DNA of 64,000 nucleotides from Phaeobacter sp. 11ANDIMAR09 (GCF_001294455.1 NZ_LIKT01000002.1:186001-250000), one strand, 5' to 3'; shown: positions 53,550 to 62,689, counted from the first letter of the stretch. Notes: generated by a model from the letters alone, not told the origin. A program made the numbers and translations.

Positions 53550-54731
53550 ATGTCTCGTAAGAATTTTACTTTCACTTCGGAATCCGTTTCCGAGGGTCAC
53601 CCCGACAAGGTCTGTGATCAGATCTCGGATGCCGTTCTGGACGCCTTTCTGGCAGAAGAGCCAGAAGCCCGCGTCGCTGCGGAAACCTTTGCAACCACCA
53701 ATCGCGTCGTCATCGGCGGTGAGGTGGGCCTGTCCGATCAGGATAAGCTGCATGATTACATGGGGCGGATCGACGGGATCATTCGCGCCTGTATCAAAGA
53801 CATCGGCTATGAGCAGGACAAATTCCACCACGAGACCGTGGAAGTGACCAATCTGCTGCACGAACAGTCTGCGCATATTGCTCAGGGCGTTGATGCCTCG
53901 GCGGACAAGGACGAAGGCGCCGGTGATCAGGGGATCATGTTTGGCTATGCCACCACCGAGACCCCGCAGCTGATGCCGGCCCCTATCCACTATAGCCACG
54001 CGGTTCTGCGCCGACTTGCCGAAGTACGCAAGAACGGCACCGAAGCCGTTTTGGGCCCAGATGCCAAATCGCAGCTCTCTGTGGTGTATGAAGATGGCAA
54101 GCCCGTGCGGGTCAGCTCGCTGGTGCTGTCGACCCAGCACCTGGACGAGAGCCTGACCTCGAATGATATTCGCGCCATTGTCGCCCCCTATTTCCACGAA
54201 GTCCTGCCCGAAGGCTGGCTGACAGATGAAACCATCTGGCACGTCAACCCAACGGGCAAATTCGTCATTGGTGGTCCCGACGGGGATGCCGGTCTGACTG
54301 GCCGCAAGATCATCGTCGACACCTATGGTGGTGCCGCGCCCCATGGGGGCGGTGCCTTCTCGGGCAAGGATCCGACCAAGGTGGACCGCTCGGCCGCCTA
54401 TGCCGCGCGCTATCTGGCCAAGAATGTGGTTGCTGCAGGTATGGCTGAGAAATGCACCATTCAGCTCTCCTATGCGATTGGTGTCTCTAAGCCGCTGTCG
54501 ATCTATGCAGACACCCATGGCACCGGAGAGGTTGCGCCGGCTCTGATCGAGCGGGCTATTGATCAGACCATGGATCTGACCCCCCGTGGCATTCGCCAGC
54601 ACCTGGGTCTGAACAAGCCGATCTACCAGCGCACCGCTGCCTATGGTCACTTTGGCCGGGACCCTGAAGCCGATGGCGGCTTTAGCTGGGAGCGTACCGA
54701 TTTGGTAGAGGCCTTGAAAAAGGCGGTTTGA
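53550..54731 (+). CDS. metK: S-adenosylmethionine synthetase
   Basis: 393 aa. [15 protein letters not shown] is the ATP/methionine site at the N-terminus, [12 protein letters not shown] the flexible-loop region, and [22 protein letters not shown] the phosphate/metal-binding signature (long family motif, positions about 262-283). It makes SAM from methionine and ATP. ATG 53550 has GGAG 6 nt upstream, within the riboswitch; ATG 53538 lies in the switch itself and lacks a site. Confidence 0.96.
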   Translation: MSRKNFTFTSESVSEGHPDKVCDQISDAVLDAFLAEEPEARVAAETFATTNRVVIGGEVGLSDQDKLHDYMGRIDGIIRACIKDIGYEQDKFHHETVEVTNLLHEQSAHIAQGVDASADKDEGAGDQGIMFGYATTETPQLMPAPIHYSHAVLRRLAEVRKNGTEAVLGPDAKSQLSVVYEDGKPVRVSSLVLSTQHLDESLTSNDIRAIVAPYFHEVLPEGWLTDETIWHVNPTGKFVIGGPDGDAGLTGRKIIVDTYGGAAPHGGGAFSGKDPTKVDRSAAYAARYLAKNVVAAGMAEKCTIQLSYAIGVSKPLSIYADTHGTGEVAPALIERAIDQTMDLTPRGIRQHLGLNKPIYQRTAAYGHFGRDPEADGGFSWERTDLVEALKKAV

Positions 54732-54755
54732 TCCAGCCTCAGTCATGACCTAAGG

Positions 54756-54782
54756 AAGGCGGGCCAGGTGCCCGCCTTTTTT
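54756..54782 (+). terminator. Intrinsic terminator after metK
   Basis: AAGGCGGGC-CAGGT-GCCCGCCTT followed by a T-run. Confidence 0.93.
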
Positions 54783-54840
54783 GTGCCCCCAGCTTTTGGT
54801 GCAAGGCCCGCCATAAGTGGGCCTTCAAAGGGGGTAGGGA

Positions 54841-55356
54841 ATGTCAAAACACATACAGAGAATTCTGATCCTTGGCGGTCCGGGATCTGGAAAATCCACG
54901 CTGGCTCGTGCCGTGGCCAACCGGCTGGGCCTAGCGTGCGTACACCTTGACCAGATTTATTGGTTGCCAGGTTGGGTCGAACAGACAGAAGGCCAGATTC
55001 AAGCGGCCACGCGTCAGGCAGCTGACGCCGATTGCTGGGTTATCGAGGGCAACTACTCCGACAGCTGGGAGTATCGGGCGGAACGCGCCAATCTAATTGT
55101 CTCTTTGGATATGCCGCGACGCTTAAGAATGTGGCGTATCTTTAAGCGCACCCTGCGCCACTACGGGCAGTCGCGGCCTGACATGACCCCTGGCTGTCCG
55201 GAACGAATGAGTTGGGAGTTTCTTCGCTTTGCCTGGGGCTACGACGCTGACGGGCGAAATAAGATGACCGCGCTTTTGGATCGCTGGCAAGAACGGCGTC
55301 AGGTCCTGTGCCTGGGCTCGCGGGCTGAGGTGCGCAAATTTCTGGGCGGGATTTGA
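54841..55356 (+). CDS. P-loop kinase-like protein (adenylate kinase / FlaR-like)
   Basis: 171 aa. ILGGPGSGKSTLARAVANRLG is Walker A; HLDQIYWLPGWVEQ and WVIEGNYSDSWEYR are typical of the small kinase-like ATPases annotated as adenylate kinase-related or topology modulation proteins. LIVSLDMPRRLRMWRIFKR replaces the usual lid. True substrate unknown. Stands between terminator and a ClpP-like gene, 69 nt from the latter. Confidence 0.8.
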   Translation: MSKHIQRILILGGPGSGKSTLARAVANRLGLACVHLDQIYWLPGWVEQTEGQIQAATRQAADADCWVIEGNYSDSWEYRAERANLIVSLDMPRRLRMWRIFKRTLRHYGQSRPDMTPGCPERMSWEFLRFAWGYDADGRNKMTALLDRWQERRQVLCLGSRAEVRKFLGGI

Positions 55357-55425
55357 TTCTGGAGCACCGTCCTTTTTTGGTCCATGATTGCGGGAGATTT
55401 CGACAAAACACTGGGCCAGCCTCCA

Positions 55426-56148
55426 ATGATCCGACTGATCACAGCCATGTTTCTTACGCTCACACCTGTGGTTTTGCAGGCTAAGGAGCGCGTTTTTGAT
55501 AAGTTTGAAGTCAAAGGGGAGGTGCTGGTCTATGACACCGAAAAGAATGGTGGCGAGATCCTCGTTGATGACATTCGTGCTCTAAAGCAGTCGCTCAGAA
55601 ACTACTCTGAAATCAAGGAACTGCATCTCAACAGCAGCGGTGGCAGCGTGCATGCTGGCACTGAAATGGCCAAGTTGGTGATGAAGTATAGGCTCGACAC
55701 CTATGTGGAGGGAGAATGCACAAGCGCCTGCGTCGATGTCTTTTTGGCCGGCAATCGGCGGCATGTGGCGCATGGGGCAAAAATTGGGTTTCATCAACGC
55801 AGCTGGGCCGCCGAAGCCGTGCAGCGCTATTACCGCAGCCACCGGAACCGCAACAATTGGGACACGCCTTTTGAATTTGGCTCCTGGATCTATGCCGATA
55901 CCCAGACCGAAATCCATGATCACCTCATCTATATGATCTCGCGCGGGGTCGAGCCGGGTTTTGTGATTGAAACCTTGAAAACGGCAGCCAGCAATGTCTG
56001 GTATCCCACCCATGCCGAGCTGCAGGCGGCGGGGGTGTTGCGCGATGCGGTGCCGGGGGTTGTTGCAGGGCTAAGCGATGCTGAGATGCGGGTTCAGCAG
56101 GCGTCAGAGGTGGAACTGCAAGAGAAGAAGCAGCGCAAACAGCCCTGA
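55426..56148 (+). CDS. Secreted ClpP-like protein (COG3904 type)
   Basis: 240 aa. Signal peptide MIRLITAMFLTLTPVVLQA, then a ClpP/crotonase-like fold: LHLNSSGGSVHAGTEMAKLV, VEGECTSACVDVFLAG with a likely nucleophile Ser, and GAKIGFHQRSW with a His, in the order Ser-His seen in ClpP and SppA. The C-terminus is Lys/Gln-rich. It may be a periplasmic peptidase, though proteolysis by this family is not established. ATG 55426 is chosen for the signal peptide; the frame opens at 55384. Confidence 0.7.
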   Translation: MIRLITAMFLTLTPVVLQAKERVFDKFEVKGEVLVYDTEKNGGEILVDDIRALKQSLRNYSEIKELHLNSSGGSVHAGTEMAKLVMKYRLDTYVEGECTSACVDVFLAGNRRHVAHGAKIGFHQRSWAAEAVQRYYRSHRNRNNWDTPFEFGSWIYADTQTEIHDHLIYMISRGVEPGFVIETLKTAASNVWYPTHAELQAAGVLRDAVPGVVAGLSDAEMRVQQASEVELQEKKQRKQP

Positions 56149-56280
56149 GGCGGTGCCTCTCTTGACCTACGCCTCTGCTTGCGGCAGATGAGCTGCCAAC
56201 TGCGCATGGGCCTTGTCTGCAAAGGCCGCTTTGATCGCGACGGGTCAAAGACGGCGCCTGAACAAAGGAAATGCCAGGCC

Positions 56281-57063
56281 ATGGCCGAGAATAAGACACC
56301 CAGTGAGAGCGGCAGGGACGCTGGCCAAGCTTCCAAAGCGGCCGGTTCAGAAACCGAGGCCCATGTGAGCGGCGCGCCCTGGCGTAATTTCTATGGCCGT
56401 TTTAGTGGGAAGACCCTGAAAGACAGCCAGCGCCGTTACATTGCCGAAGACCTGGAGGGGCTGAGCCCCGGTGCTGTCGGCTGGGAGGAAAACCCGGATC
56501 GTAAACCGCTGGATCTCGACGCCTTGTTTGGTGGGCGCGAGACCTGGCTTGAGGTGGGTTTTGGTGGTGGCGAGCACCTGGTGCATCAGGCCAGTAGCAA
56601 CCCGGATGTGGGCATCATCGGGGCTGAGCCCTTTATCAATGGTGTTGCTATGCTGCTTGGCAAGATCCGCAAAGCCGGCTGTGAAAATATTGCAGTACAC
56701 CCCGGCGATGCGCGCGATTTGATGGATGTGATCCCGCCGCAGTCGATCGCACGCGCCTTTTTGCTCTACCCCGATCCCTGGCCCAAAACGCGGCATCACC
56801 GCCGCCGCTTTGTCACCCCGGAACATCTGGAGCCGCTGGCGCGTTGTCTCAAACCCGGGGCCATTTTCCGGGTTGCCACGGATATTCCCGACTACGTTCG
56901 TCAAACCTTGGAAGAGGTACCAAAGGCCGGGTTTGAATGGCTGGCCTCTGAGGCTGCAGATTGGCGCGAGCCCTGGGAGGACTGGATTTCCACCCGCTAT
57001 GAGCAAAAGGCCCTGCGCGAAGGTCGCACACCGACCTATCTGACCTTCCGCCGCCTCGGTTAG
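56281..57063 (+). CDS. trmB: tRNA (guanine-N7-)-methyltransferase
   Basis: 260 aa. WLEVGFGGGEHL is the SAM-binding loop, GAEPFINGVA the second motif, YPDPWPKTRHHRRRFV the TrmB signature with catalytic residues, and TDIPDYV later. It methylates G46 in the tRNA variable loop. The N-terminal 35-40 residues (Gly/Ala/Glu-rich) are extra relative to the E. coli enzyme core. ATG 56281 follows GGAAATGCCAGG; the frame is open to 56179. Confidence 0.93.
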   Translation: MAENKTPSESGRDAGQASKAAGSETEAHVSGAPWRNFYGRFSGKTLKDSQRRYIAEDLEGLSPGAVGWEENPDRKPLDLDALFGGRETWLEVGFGGGEHLVHQASSNPDVGIIGAEPFINGVAMLLGKIRKAGCENIAVHPGDARDLMDVIPPQSIARAFLLYPDPWPKTRHHRRRFVTPEHLEPLARCLKPGAIFRVATDIPDYVRQTLEEVPKAGFEWLASEAADWREPWEDWISTRYEQKALREGRTPTYLTFRRLG

Positions 57064-57181
57064 GCGCTCCCTCGGGCTGGGGATCGGTGCTAGACGCTGG
57101 CGACGCAATTCGGTACCGATAGCGGAAACATAGACAGACTGACACGCGGCAGGCTGACAAGACAAAGATAAAGGAAACGCC

Positions 57182-58528
57182 ATGTCCGGACACGGTACCC
57201 CCATCCCCATGAGCTCGCACCGTGCAGATCCCCTGACAGGGGTTGCCGAGGTGCCGGGAGACAAGTCGATCTCGCATCGCTCGCTCATTCTGGGGGCCAT
57301 GGCCGTGGGTGAGACCAAGATCTCTGGCCTGCTGGAAGGCGACGATGTGCTGGACACGGCCAAGGCGATGCAGGCCTTTGGCGCCGAGGTTGTCAATCAC
57401 GGCGGCGGCAATTGGTCGGTTCATGGTGTTGGCGTCGGGGGCTTTGCCGAACCGGAGCAGGTGATTGATTGTGGCAACTCCGGCACCGGCGTGCGTCTGA
57501 TCATGGGCTGTATGGCGACCTCGCCAATCTCTGTGACCTTTACCGGCGATGCCAGTCTCAATGGGCGCCCGATGGCGCGAGTCACCGATCCATTGGCGCT
57601 GTTTGGCGCCAAGACCGTTGGCCGCAAGGGCGGGCGCCTGCCAATGACCATCGTTGGCGCACCGGAGCCTACTCCGGTGCGCTATGTGGTGCCGGTGCCC
57701 TCGGCGCAGGTGAAATCAGCGGTGCTGCTGGCCGGGCTGAATGTACCGGGCCAAACCGTGGTGATTGAAAAAGAAGCCACCCGCGATCATTCCGAGCGGA
57801 TGCTGGCGGGATTTGGGGCCGAGATCACCGTTGAGGATAGCGACGAGGGCCGGGTGATTACCCTGACTGGCCAGCCTGAGCTGAAACCGCAGGAGATCGC
57901 CGTGCCGCGCGATCCCTCTTCGGCGGCCTTCCCGGTCTGCGCGGCCCTGATCACCCCTGGTTCGGATGTGCTGGTACCGGGTATTGGCCTCAACCCAACG
58001 CGCGCGGGGCTGTTCTATACCCTGCAGGACATGGGCGCCGATCTGACCTTTGAAAACATGCGTGAAGAGGGCGGGGAACCGGTGGCGGATCTGCGCGCCA
58101 AATACTCGCCTGATATGAAGGGCATCGCGGTGCCACCGGAGCGTGCGGCTTCGATGATTGATGAATACCCGGTGCTCGCGGTTGTGGCTTCCTTTGCCAC
58201 TGGCAAGACCATGATGGCTGGCGTCAAGGAACTGCGGGTGAAGGAAAGCGACCGCATTGATGCGATGGCGCGCGGTCTGCGCGCCAATGGCCTCACCGTG
58301 GACGAGGGCGAAGATTGGTGGTCCGTCGAAGGTCTGGGCCCGGATGGCGTTCCCGGTGGCGGCACCTGCGAGAGCTTCCTGGATCACCGCATCGCCATGT
58401 CCTTTATGGTGATGGGTATGGGCGCGAAGAACCCGGTGACTGTGGATGACGGCAACCCGATCACCACCTCTTTCCCGATCTTTGAGCCGCTGATGACGGG
58501 TCTTGGCGCTAAGCTGAGCAAGGGCTGA
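57182..58528 (+). CDS. aroA: 3-phosphoshikimate 1-carboxyvinyltransferase (EPSP synthase)
   Basis: 448 aa. [11 protein letters not shown] binds phosphate of shikimate-3-phosphate, [10 protein letters not shown] the PEP-site glycine loop, [24 protein letters not shown] and [13 protein letters not shown] the remaining active-site blocks. GDKS, SAQVK, RDHSE and NPTR together match the published class II pattern, while the glycine in NSGTG is the ordinary residue rather than the alanine of the Agrobacterium CP4 enzyme. AAGGAAACGCC precedes ATG. Next gene is cmk, 21 nt away. Confidence 0.95.
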   Translation: MSGHGTPIPMSSHRADPLTGVAEVPGDKSISHRSLILGAMAVGETKISGLLEGDDVLDTAKAMQAFGAEVVNHGGGNWSVHGVGVGGFAEPEQVIDCGNSGTGVRLIMGCMATSPISVTFTGDASLNGRPMARVTDPLALFGAKTVGRKGGRLPMTIVGAPEPTPVRYVVPVPSAQVKSAVLLAGLNVPGQTVVIEKEATRDHSERMLAGFGAEITVEDSDEGRVITLTGQPELKPQEIAVPRDPSSAAFPVCAALITPGSDVLVPGIGLNPTRAGLFYTLQDMGADLTFENMREEGGEPVADLRAKYSPDMKGIAVPPERAASMIDEYPVLAVVASFATGKTMMAGVKELRVKESDRIDAMARGLRANGLTVDEGEDWWSVEGLGPDGVPGGGTCESFLDHRIAMSFMVMGMGAKNPVTVDDGNPITTSFPIFEPLMTGLGAKLSKG

Positions 58529-58549
58529 GAGATCAGGAGGACAGGGCAA

Positions 58550-59161
58550 ATGACCGCAAGTTTCACCATTGCCATTGACGGTCCCGCAGCAGCGGGTAAG
58601 GGCACCATTTCCAAGGCCGTGGCCGCCGAATTGGGGCTGGCGCATCTGGACACCGGGCTTTTGTACCGCGCCGTTGGGGTCAAGACGCTCGCAGGCACGC
58701 CAGCGATTGAAGCAGCACAGGGCCTTACACCAGAAGATCTGCAACGCGATGACCTGCGCGGCCCCGAGGCGGCGCAGGCCGCGTCCAAGGTCGCGGTGAT
58801 TGCTGAGGTGCGCGCGGCACTGGTCGATTTCCAGCGCGCCTTTGCCCGTCGTGCGGGCGGGGCTGTTCTGGATGGTCGTGACATCGGCACGGTGATCTGC
58901 CCCTATGCTGAGGTGAAGCTTTTTGTCACCGCCAGCGCTGAAGTGCGCGCACAGCGACGGTTTCTGGAACTCTCGGCTAAAGGTGAGGCGGAAACGCTGG
59001 AAGAGGTTCTGGCAGACGTGAAGGCCCGCGATGAACGCGACATGAACCGGTCTGAGGCGCCGTTGAAACCCGCCGAAGACGCCGTGGTGATTGATACCAG
59101 TGATTTGGCCATTGAAGAGGCGGTAGCTCGGGCCCTGCTAGAGGTCGCCGCACGTCGTTGA
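58550..59161 (+). CDS. cmk: Cytidylate kinase
   Basis: 203 aa. [17 protein letters not shown] is Walker [13 protein letters not shown] the CMP-binding region and [12 protein letters not shown] the DGRDIG motif of CMP kinases. [24 protein letters not shown] is the usual C-terminal block. It makes CDP/dCDP from CMP/dCMP. GGAGG is placed before ATG. In many bacteria rpsA follows directly; here an orphan ORF and a nitroreductase intervene. Confidence 0.95.
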   Translation: MTASFTIAIDGPAAAGKGTISKAVAAELGLAHLDTGLLYRAVGVKTLAGTPAIEAAQGLTPEDLQRDDLRGPEAAQAASKVAVIAEVRAALVDFQRAFARRAGGAVLDGRDIGTVICPYAEVKLFVTASAEVRAQRRFLELSAKGEAETLEEVLADVKARDERDMNRSEAPLKPAEDAVVIDTSDLAIEEAVARALLEVAARR

Positions 59162-59237
59162 AGTTTTTTGGAGACCTAGTGGGGCCCCGAGTGCCGAGCA
59201 CGCCTTGTCTGAAGTTTGGTAGGGCCGCAATGCGGAT

Positions 59238-59567
59238 TTAGCTGCTGCGCGCGGGCCTGCAAACGAACCCTTCAATAGTTTCCTCAATTGCATAGTCAGT
59301 TTCTAGCTTTCTAGCGATCAACGGGCCAGCTTTGACACCAATGACGGTAATGCTTTTCAGTTCAGGAAAGTGATCGTGGATAGTCCAGATTAATTCGATC
59401 AAAGCAGACGGCGACCTGTGGAAATTAGTGTTCGAAAATAAGGCGCTGTTTCGATCGAGATCACTAGATCCTTCGAAACGATTTCGATTTTCTGGCGTAT
59501 CCAAAAGCCAAACAGCTCCGCTGAGTGCTCCCTGATAGTCTTTGTCAAAAATTGCTGAGACCCGCAT
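59238..59567 (-). CDS. Hypothetical protein, AT-richer than neighbours
   Basis: 109 aa. Strand/helix pattern: VSAIFDKDYQGAL, GAVWLLDTPENRNRFEG, ALIELIWTIHDHFPELKSITVIGVKAGPLIARK. It recalls a small alpha/beta (STAS-like) domain but I do not recognise the family. It is on the strand opposite to all genes around, its bases are visibly AT-richer, and no ribosome site precedes the ATG. It is therefore a candidate for acquired DNA or a decaying gene. Confidence 0.45.
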   Translation of the reverse strand: MRVSAIFDKDYQGALSGAVWLLDTPENRNRFEGSSDLDRNSALFSNTNFHRSPSALIELIWTIHDHFPELKSITVIGVKAGPLIARKLETDYAIEETIEGFVCRPARSS

Positions 59568-59662
59568 GGGCCGAACAGAGCGTTTATGCCCCTGTTCGTC
59601 AAGGCAGCTGTGGGTGCATTTCGGTCCTTTCAGCGGACCGGAAAGATTTTCCCAATGGCGTA

Positions 59663-59692
59663 TTGAACTGAACAGTTCAGTTCCGATATAGA
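59663..59692 (+). promoter_or_regulatory. Nitroreductase promoter with perfect palindromic operator
   Basis: TTGAAC (59663-59668) and TATAGA (59687-59692) are 18 nt apart. GAACTGAACAGTTCAGTTC (59665-59683), 9 bp arms around one A, fills the spacer and overlaps the -35. A dimeric repressor there would shut the promoter. No matching regulator gene is adjacent. Confidence 0.75.
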
Positions 59693-59723
59693 GCGCACAA
59701 ACCTTCCAATGACAGGAAAGAAC

Positions 59724-60356
59724 ATGTTTCTAGACAAGCTGAACTGGCGCTATGCCACCAAGAAGATGGACCCCAACAAAGCGGTTCCCGAAGACAAAGT
59801 GGCCAAGATTGTCGAGGCCGTGCAGATGGCGCCCAGCTCCAGCGGCTTGCAGCCCTTTGAGCTCTTTGTGATCCGCAACAAGGACATCCGTGCGGCGATC
59901 CGCACCGTGTCCTGGGATCAGGCGCAGATCACCGATGGCTCGCACCTCTTGGTCTTTGCCGCTTGGGATAACTACAGCGAAGAACGCATCGACGCGGTGG
60001 TCGAGCAGATGGCGGCCGAGCGTGGCGGCATGAACGACATGCTCAAGGGCTATTATGACAATCTGAAAGCCATGTATCTGCCCCGCAGCGCCGAAGAAAA
60101 CTACGCTCACGCGGCGCGCCAGGCCTATATCGCTCTGGGCTTTGCCATGGCGGCGGCAGCGGAGCTGGAAGTGGACAGCACCCCAATGGAAGGCTTTGAT
60201 CCCGCCCAAGTGGATGAGATACTCGGCCTCAAGGAAAAGGGCCTGCGTTCAGTCCTGCTTTTGCCACTGGGCTACCGTGAAGAGGCTGGTGATTGGCTTT
60301 TGCCGATGAAAAAGGTTCGCAAGCCCCTGACCACCTTGGTCACCGAGCTCGACTAA
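59724..60356 (+). CDS. NAD(P)H-dependent nitroreductase family protein
   Basis: 210 aa FMN-dependent oxidoreductase (NfsB-like). LNWRYATKKMDPNKAVP, MAPSSSGLQPFELFVI (FMN loop) and ARQAYIALGFAMAAAAELEVDSTPMEGFDP are characteristic. The enzyme reduces nitro compounds, quinones or flavins with NAD(P)H. ATG 59724 has AGGA 6 nt upstream; the earlier ATG 59709 in frame lacks one. The palindromic operator upstream suggests induction by a stress compound. Confidence 0.9.
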   Translation: MFLDKLNWRYATKKMDPNKAVPEDKVAKIVEAVQMAPSSSGLQPFELFVIRNKDIRAAIRTVSWDQAQITDGSHLLVFAAWDNYSEERIDAVVEQMAAERGGMNDMLKGYYDNLKAMYLPRSAEENYAHAARQAYIALGFAMAAAAELEVDSTPMEGFDPAQVDEILGLKEKGLRSVLLLPLGYREEAGDWLLPMKKVRKPLTTLVTELD

Positions 60357-60481
60357 CAGCCTGCGATCCATCAGCCACGGCTGTTCGGTCCGACTTTTCT
60401 GGGAAGGGGGGGCGGTTTCCCCTCTCTTCCTGCGGAAGCCAGAAAAACAAGGGTAATTCTTGGCGCTTGCGTTGGTTTTCC

Positions 60482-60510
60482 TTGCACGCGGCGGGGAATC
60501 CGCTTATCAA
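60482..60510 (+). promoter_or_regulatory. rpsA promoter
   Basis: TTGCAC (60482-60487) and TATCAA (60505-60510) with 17 nt spacing. Transcription would start near 60517. Confidence 0.7.
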
Positions 60511-60558
60511 GCGCGCTGTCTGTATAGAGGCGGTTCACGCACGAAGGACAATCTGAGC

Positions 60559-60595
60559 AGGGTCGGGGGAAGTTCCGGCCCTTTGTGTTTGTTTG
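60559..60595 (+). promoter_or_regulatory. Leader hairpin upstream of rpsA
   Basis: AGGGTCGG (60559-60566) pairs with CCGGCCCT (60575-60582), one G-U pair, followed by TTGTGTTTGTTTG. It could be an attenuator or a structure used for S1 feedback control. Confidence 0.45.
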
Positions 60596-60694
60596 CTTCA
60601 GATGTCTTTGCGCCACGCCCCATGCGACCAAACCCCAAGACCGGCGGAGACAACCGCACGGCCAGAAAACTTTGTAAAGGAAACCTGAGACCTC

Positions 60695-62371
60695 ATGGCT
60701 CAAAACGTATCTATGGAGGATTTCGAAGCCCTCCTGAATGAAAGCTTCGAAATGGACACCCCGAACGAGGGTTCGGTTGTCAAAGGCAAGGTTATCGCGA
60801 TCGAAGCGGGCCAGGCCCTGATCGACGTCGGCTACAAGATGGAAGGCCGCGTTGACCTGAAAGAATTCGCAAACCCTGGCGAAGCTCCTGAAATCGCAGT
60901 CGGTGACGAGGTAGAAGTCTACCTGCGTTCCGCTGAGAACGCCCGTGGCGAAGCCGTTATCTCCCGCGAGATGGCACGCCGCGAAGAAGCCTGGGACCGT
61001 CTGGAAAAAGCCTATGCCGACGACGAGCGCGTCGAAGGTGCGATCTTTGGTCGTGTCAAAGGTGGCTTTACCGTCGATCTGGGTGGCGCAGTTGCCTTCC
61101 TGCCCGGTTCGCAAGTTGACGTCCGCCCCGTGCGTGACGCTGGCCCTCTGATGGGTCTGAAGCAGCCCTTCCAGATCCTGAAAATGGACCGTCGTCGTGG
61201 CAATATCGTTGTATCGCGTCGTGCGATCCTCGAAGAGTCCCGCGCCGAACAGCGCGCCGAAGTTATCGGCAAACTCTCTGAGGGTGATTCTGTTGACGGT
61301 GTGGTCAAGAACATCACCGAATACGGTGCATTCGTTGACCTGGGCGGCGTTGACGGCCTGCTGCACGTCACCGACATGGCATGGCGTCGTGTGAACCACC
61401 CCTCCGAGATCCTGGCGATCGGCGAGACCGTCAAGGTTCAGGTCATCAAGATCAACAAAGATACCCACCGTATCTCCCTGGGCATGAAGCAGCTGCAGGA
61501 AGATCCATGGGATCTGGTTGGCGCCAAGTACCCACTCTCCTCGGTCCACAAAGGCCGCGTGACCAACATCACCGATTACGGTGCATTTGTTGAGCTGGAG
61601 CCCGGTGTTGAAGGTCTGGTCCACGTTTCTGAAATGTCCTGGACCAAGAAGAACGTACATCCCGGCAAGATTGTCTCCACTTCGCAGGAAGTCGACGTCA
61701 TGGTTCTGGAAATCGACGGTTCCAAGCGTCGCGTTTCCCTGGGTCTCAAGCAGACTCAGCGTAACCCATGGGAAGTGTTCTCCGAGAGCAACCCTGAGGG
61801 CACCGAAGTCGAAGGCGAAGTCAAGAACATCACCGAATTCGGTCTGTTTATCGGCCTCGAAGGCGACATCGACGGCATGGTTCACCTGTCCGACCTGTCC
61901 TGGGACGAGCGCGGCGAAGATGCGATCCAGAACTACCGCAAAGGCGACATGGTTTCGGCCGTTGTCTCCGAAGTGGATGTTGAAAAAGAGCGTATCTCCC
62001 TGTCGATCAAAGCCCTGGGTGGCGACAAGTTCGCTGAAGCCGTTGGCGGCGTGAAGCGTGGCTCCATTGTCACCGTGAACGTCACAGCCATCGAAGAAGG
62101 CGGCATCGAGGTCGAATACGAAGGCATGAAGAGCTTCATCCGTCGCTCCGACCTGTCGCGTGATCGCGCCGAGCAGCGCCCCGAGCGTTTCAATGTTGGC
62201 GACAAGGTCGACGTTCGCGTCACCAACGTCGACAGCAAGACCCGTCGTCTGGGTCTGTCGATCAAAGCGCGCGAGATCGCAGAAGAAAAAGAAGCGGTTG
62301 AGCAGTATGGTTCCTCGGATTCCGGCGCAAGCTTGGGCGATATCCTGGGCGCAGCTCTGAACAACGACTAA
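60695..62371 (+). CDS. rpsA: 30S ribosomal protein S1
   Basis: 558 aa with six S1 RNA-binding repeats; clear copies begin near VVKGKVIAIEAGQALIDVG, VDGVVKNITEYGAFVDLGG, HKGRVTNITDYGAFVELEP, VEGEVKNITEFGLFIGLEG and SIVTVNVTAIEEGGIEVEY. S1 binds mRNA leaders on the small subunit and starts translation of most messages. GTAAAGGAAACC precedes the ATG. Codon choice is strongly uniform, as expected for a highly expressed gene. Confidence 0.96.
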   Translation: MAQNVSMEDFEALLNESFEMDTPNEGSVVKGKVIAIEAGQALIDVGYKMEGRVDLKEFANPGEAPEIAVGDEVEVYLRSAENARGEAVISREMARREEAWDRLEKAYADDERVEGAIFGRVKGGFTVDLGGAVAFLPGSQVDVRPVRDAGPLMGLKQPFQILKMDRRRGNIVVSRRAILEESRAEQRAEVIGKLSEGDSVDGVVKNITEYGAFVDLGGVDGLLHVTDMAWRRVNHPSEILAIGETVKVQVIKINKDTHRISLGMKQLQEDPWDLVGAKYPLSSVHKGRVTNITDYGAFVELEPGVEGLVHVSEMSWTKKNVHPGKIVSTSQEVDVMVLEIDGSKRRVSLGLKQTQRNPWEVFSESNPEGTEVEGEVKNITEFGLFIGLEGDIDGMVHLSDLSWDERGEDAIQNYRKGDMVSAVVSEVDVEKERISLSIKALGGDKFAEAVGGVKRGSIVTVNVTAIEEGGIEVEYEGMKSFIRRSDLSRDRAEQRPERFNVGDKVDVRVTNVDSKTRRLGLSIKAREIAEEKEAVEQYGSSDSGASLGDILGAALNND

Positions 62372-62407
62372 GTTTCGGCCTGCACTTTAGGTTTTAAACG
62401 AATAGAG

Positions 62408-62441
62408 CGGCCTTGCCTTTTTGGCGGGGCCGTTTCTTTTT
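62408..62441 (+). terminator. Intrinsic terminator after rpsA
   Basis: CGGCCTTGCC-TTTTT-GGCGGGGCCG with two G-U pairs, followed by TTTCTTTTT. Confidence 0.88.
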
Positions 62442-62661
62442 GAGCGGATTTCCACCAGCCCGCAAGACGCGGAGGGGCTGATGGCTGCGGGGGGGGATGC
62501 AGCTGTTTGCCGTTCGGTGACCTCAGCCAAAAGCGGTCCGACAGAGAGGGTAAGGCGTTGCGAATCAACCAATTCTTTTTGGGCCCCAGTGCGGCCAGCA
62601 AAGGGCTTTGCAGCGCCTTACAGAGCCATTGATGGAAGAAAATTCGAGAATTTATGGTCGT

Positions 62662-62689
62662 TTGACGAATTTTGCGGGGCAAATATCAT
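62662..62689 (+). promoter_or_regulatory. ihfB promoter
   Basis: TTGACG (62662-62667) and TATCAT (62684-62689), 16 nt spacer, in AT-rich DNA about 97 nt before ihfB. Confidence 0.65.

Larger units (their letters stand above)
60357..60694 (+). other. rpsA leader region
   Basis: 338 nt gap without a gene. It holds the promoter at 60482-60510 and an RNA hairpin at 60559-60582, leaving an untranslated leader of about 180 nt. A long opposite-strand frame over this area is judged a shadow of rpsA. Confidence 0.6.

Noticed and set aside
53430-54746. 438-codon minus-strand frame over metK
   Set aside because: metK is unmistakable with riboswitch and terminator; the opposite frame covers exactly that gene and has no recognisable domain.
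60371-61885. 504-codon open frame on the minus strand over rpsA and its leader
   Set aside because: It is antisense to a highly expressed gene with biased codons; the protein has no family motifs and a repetitive Asp/Phe/Val character mirroring the S1 repeats.
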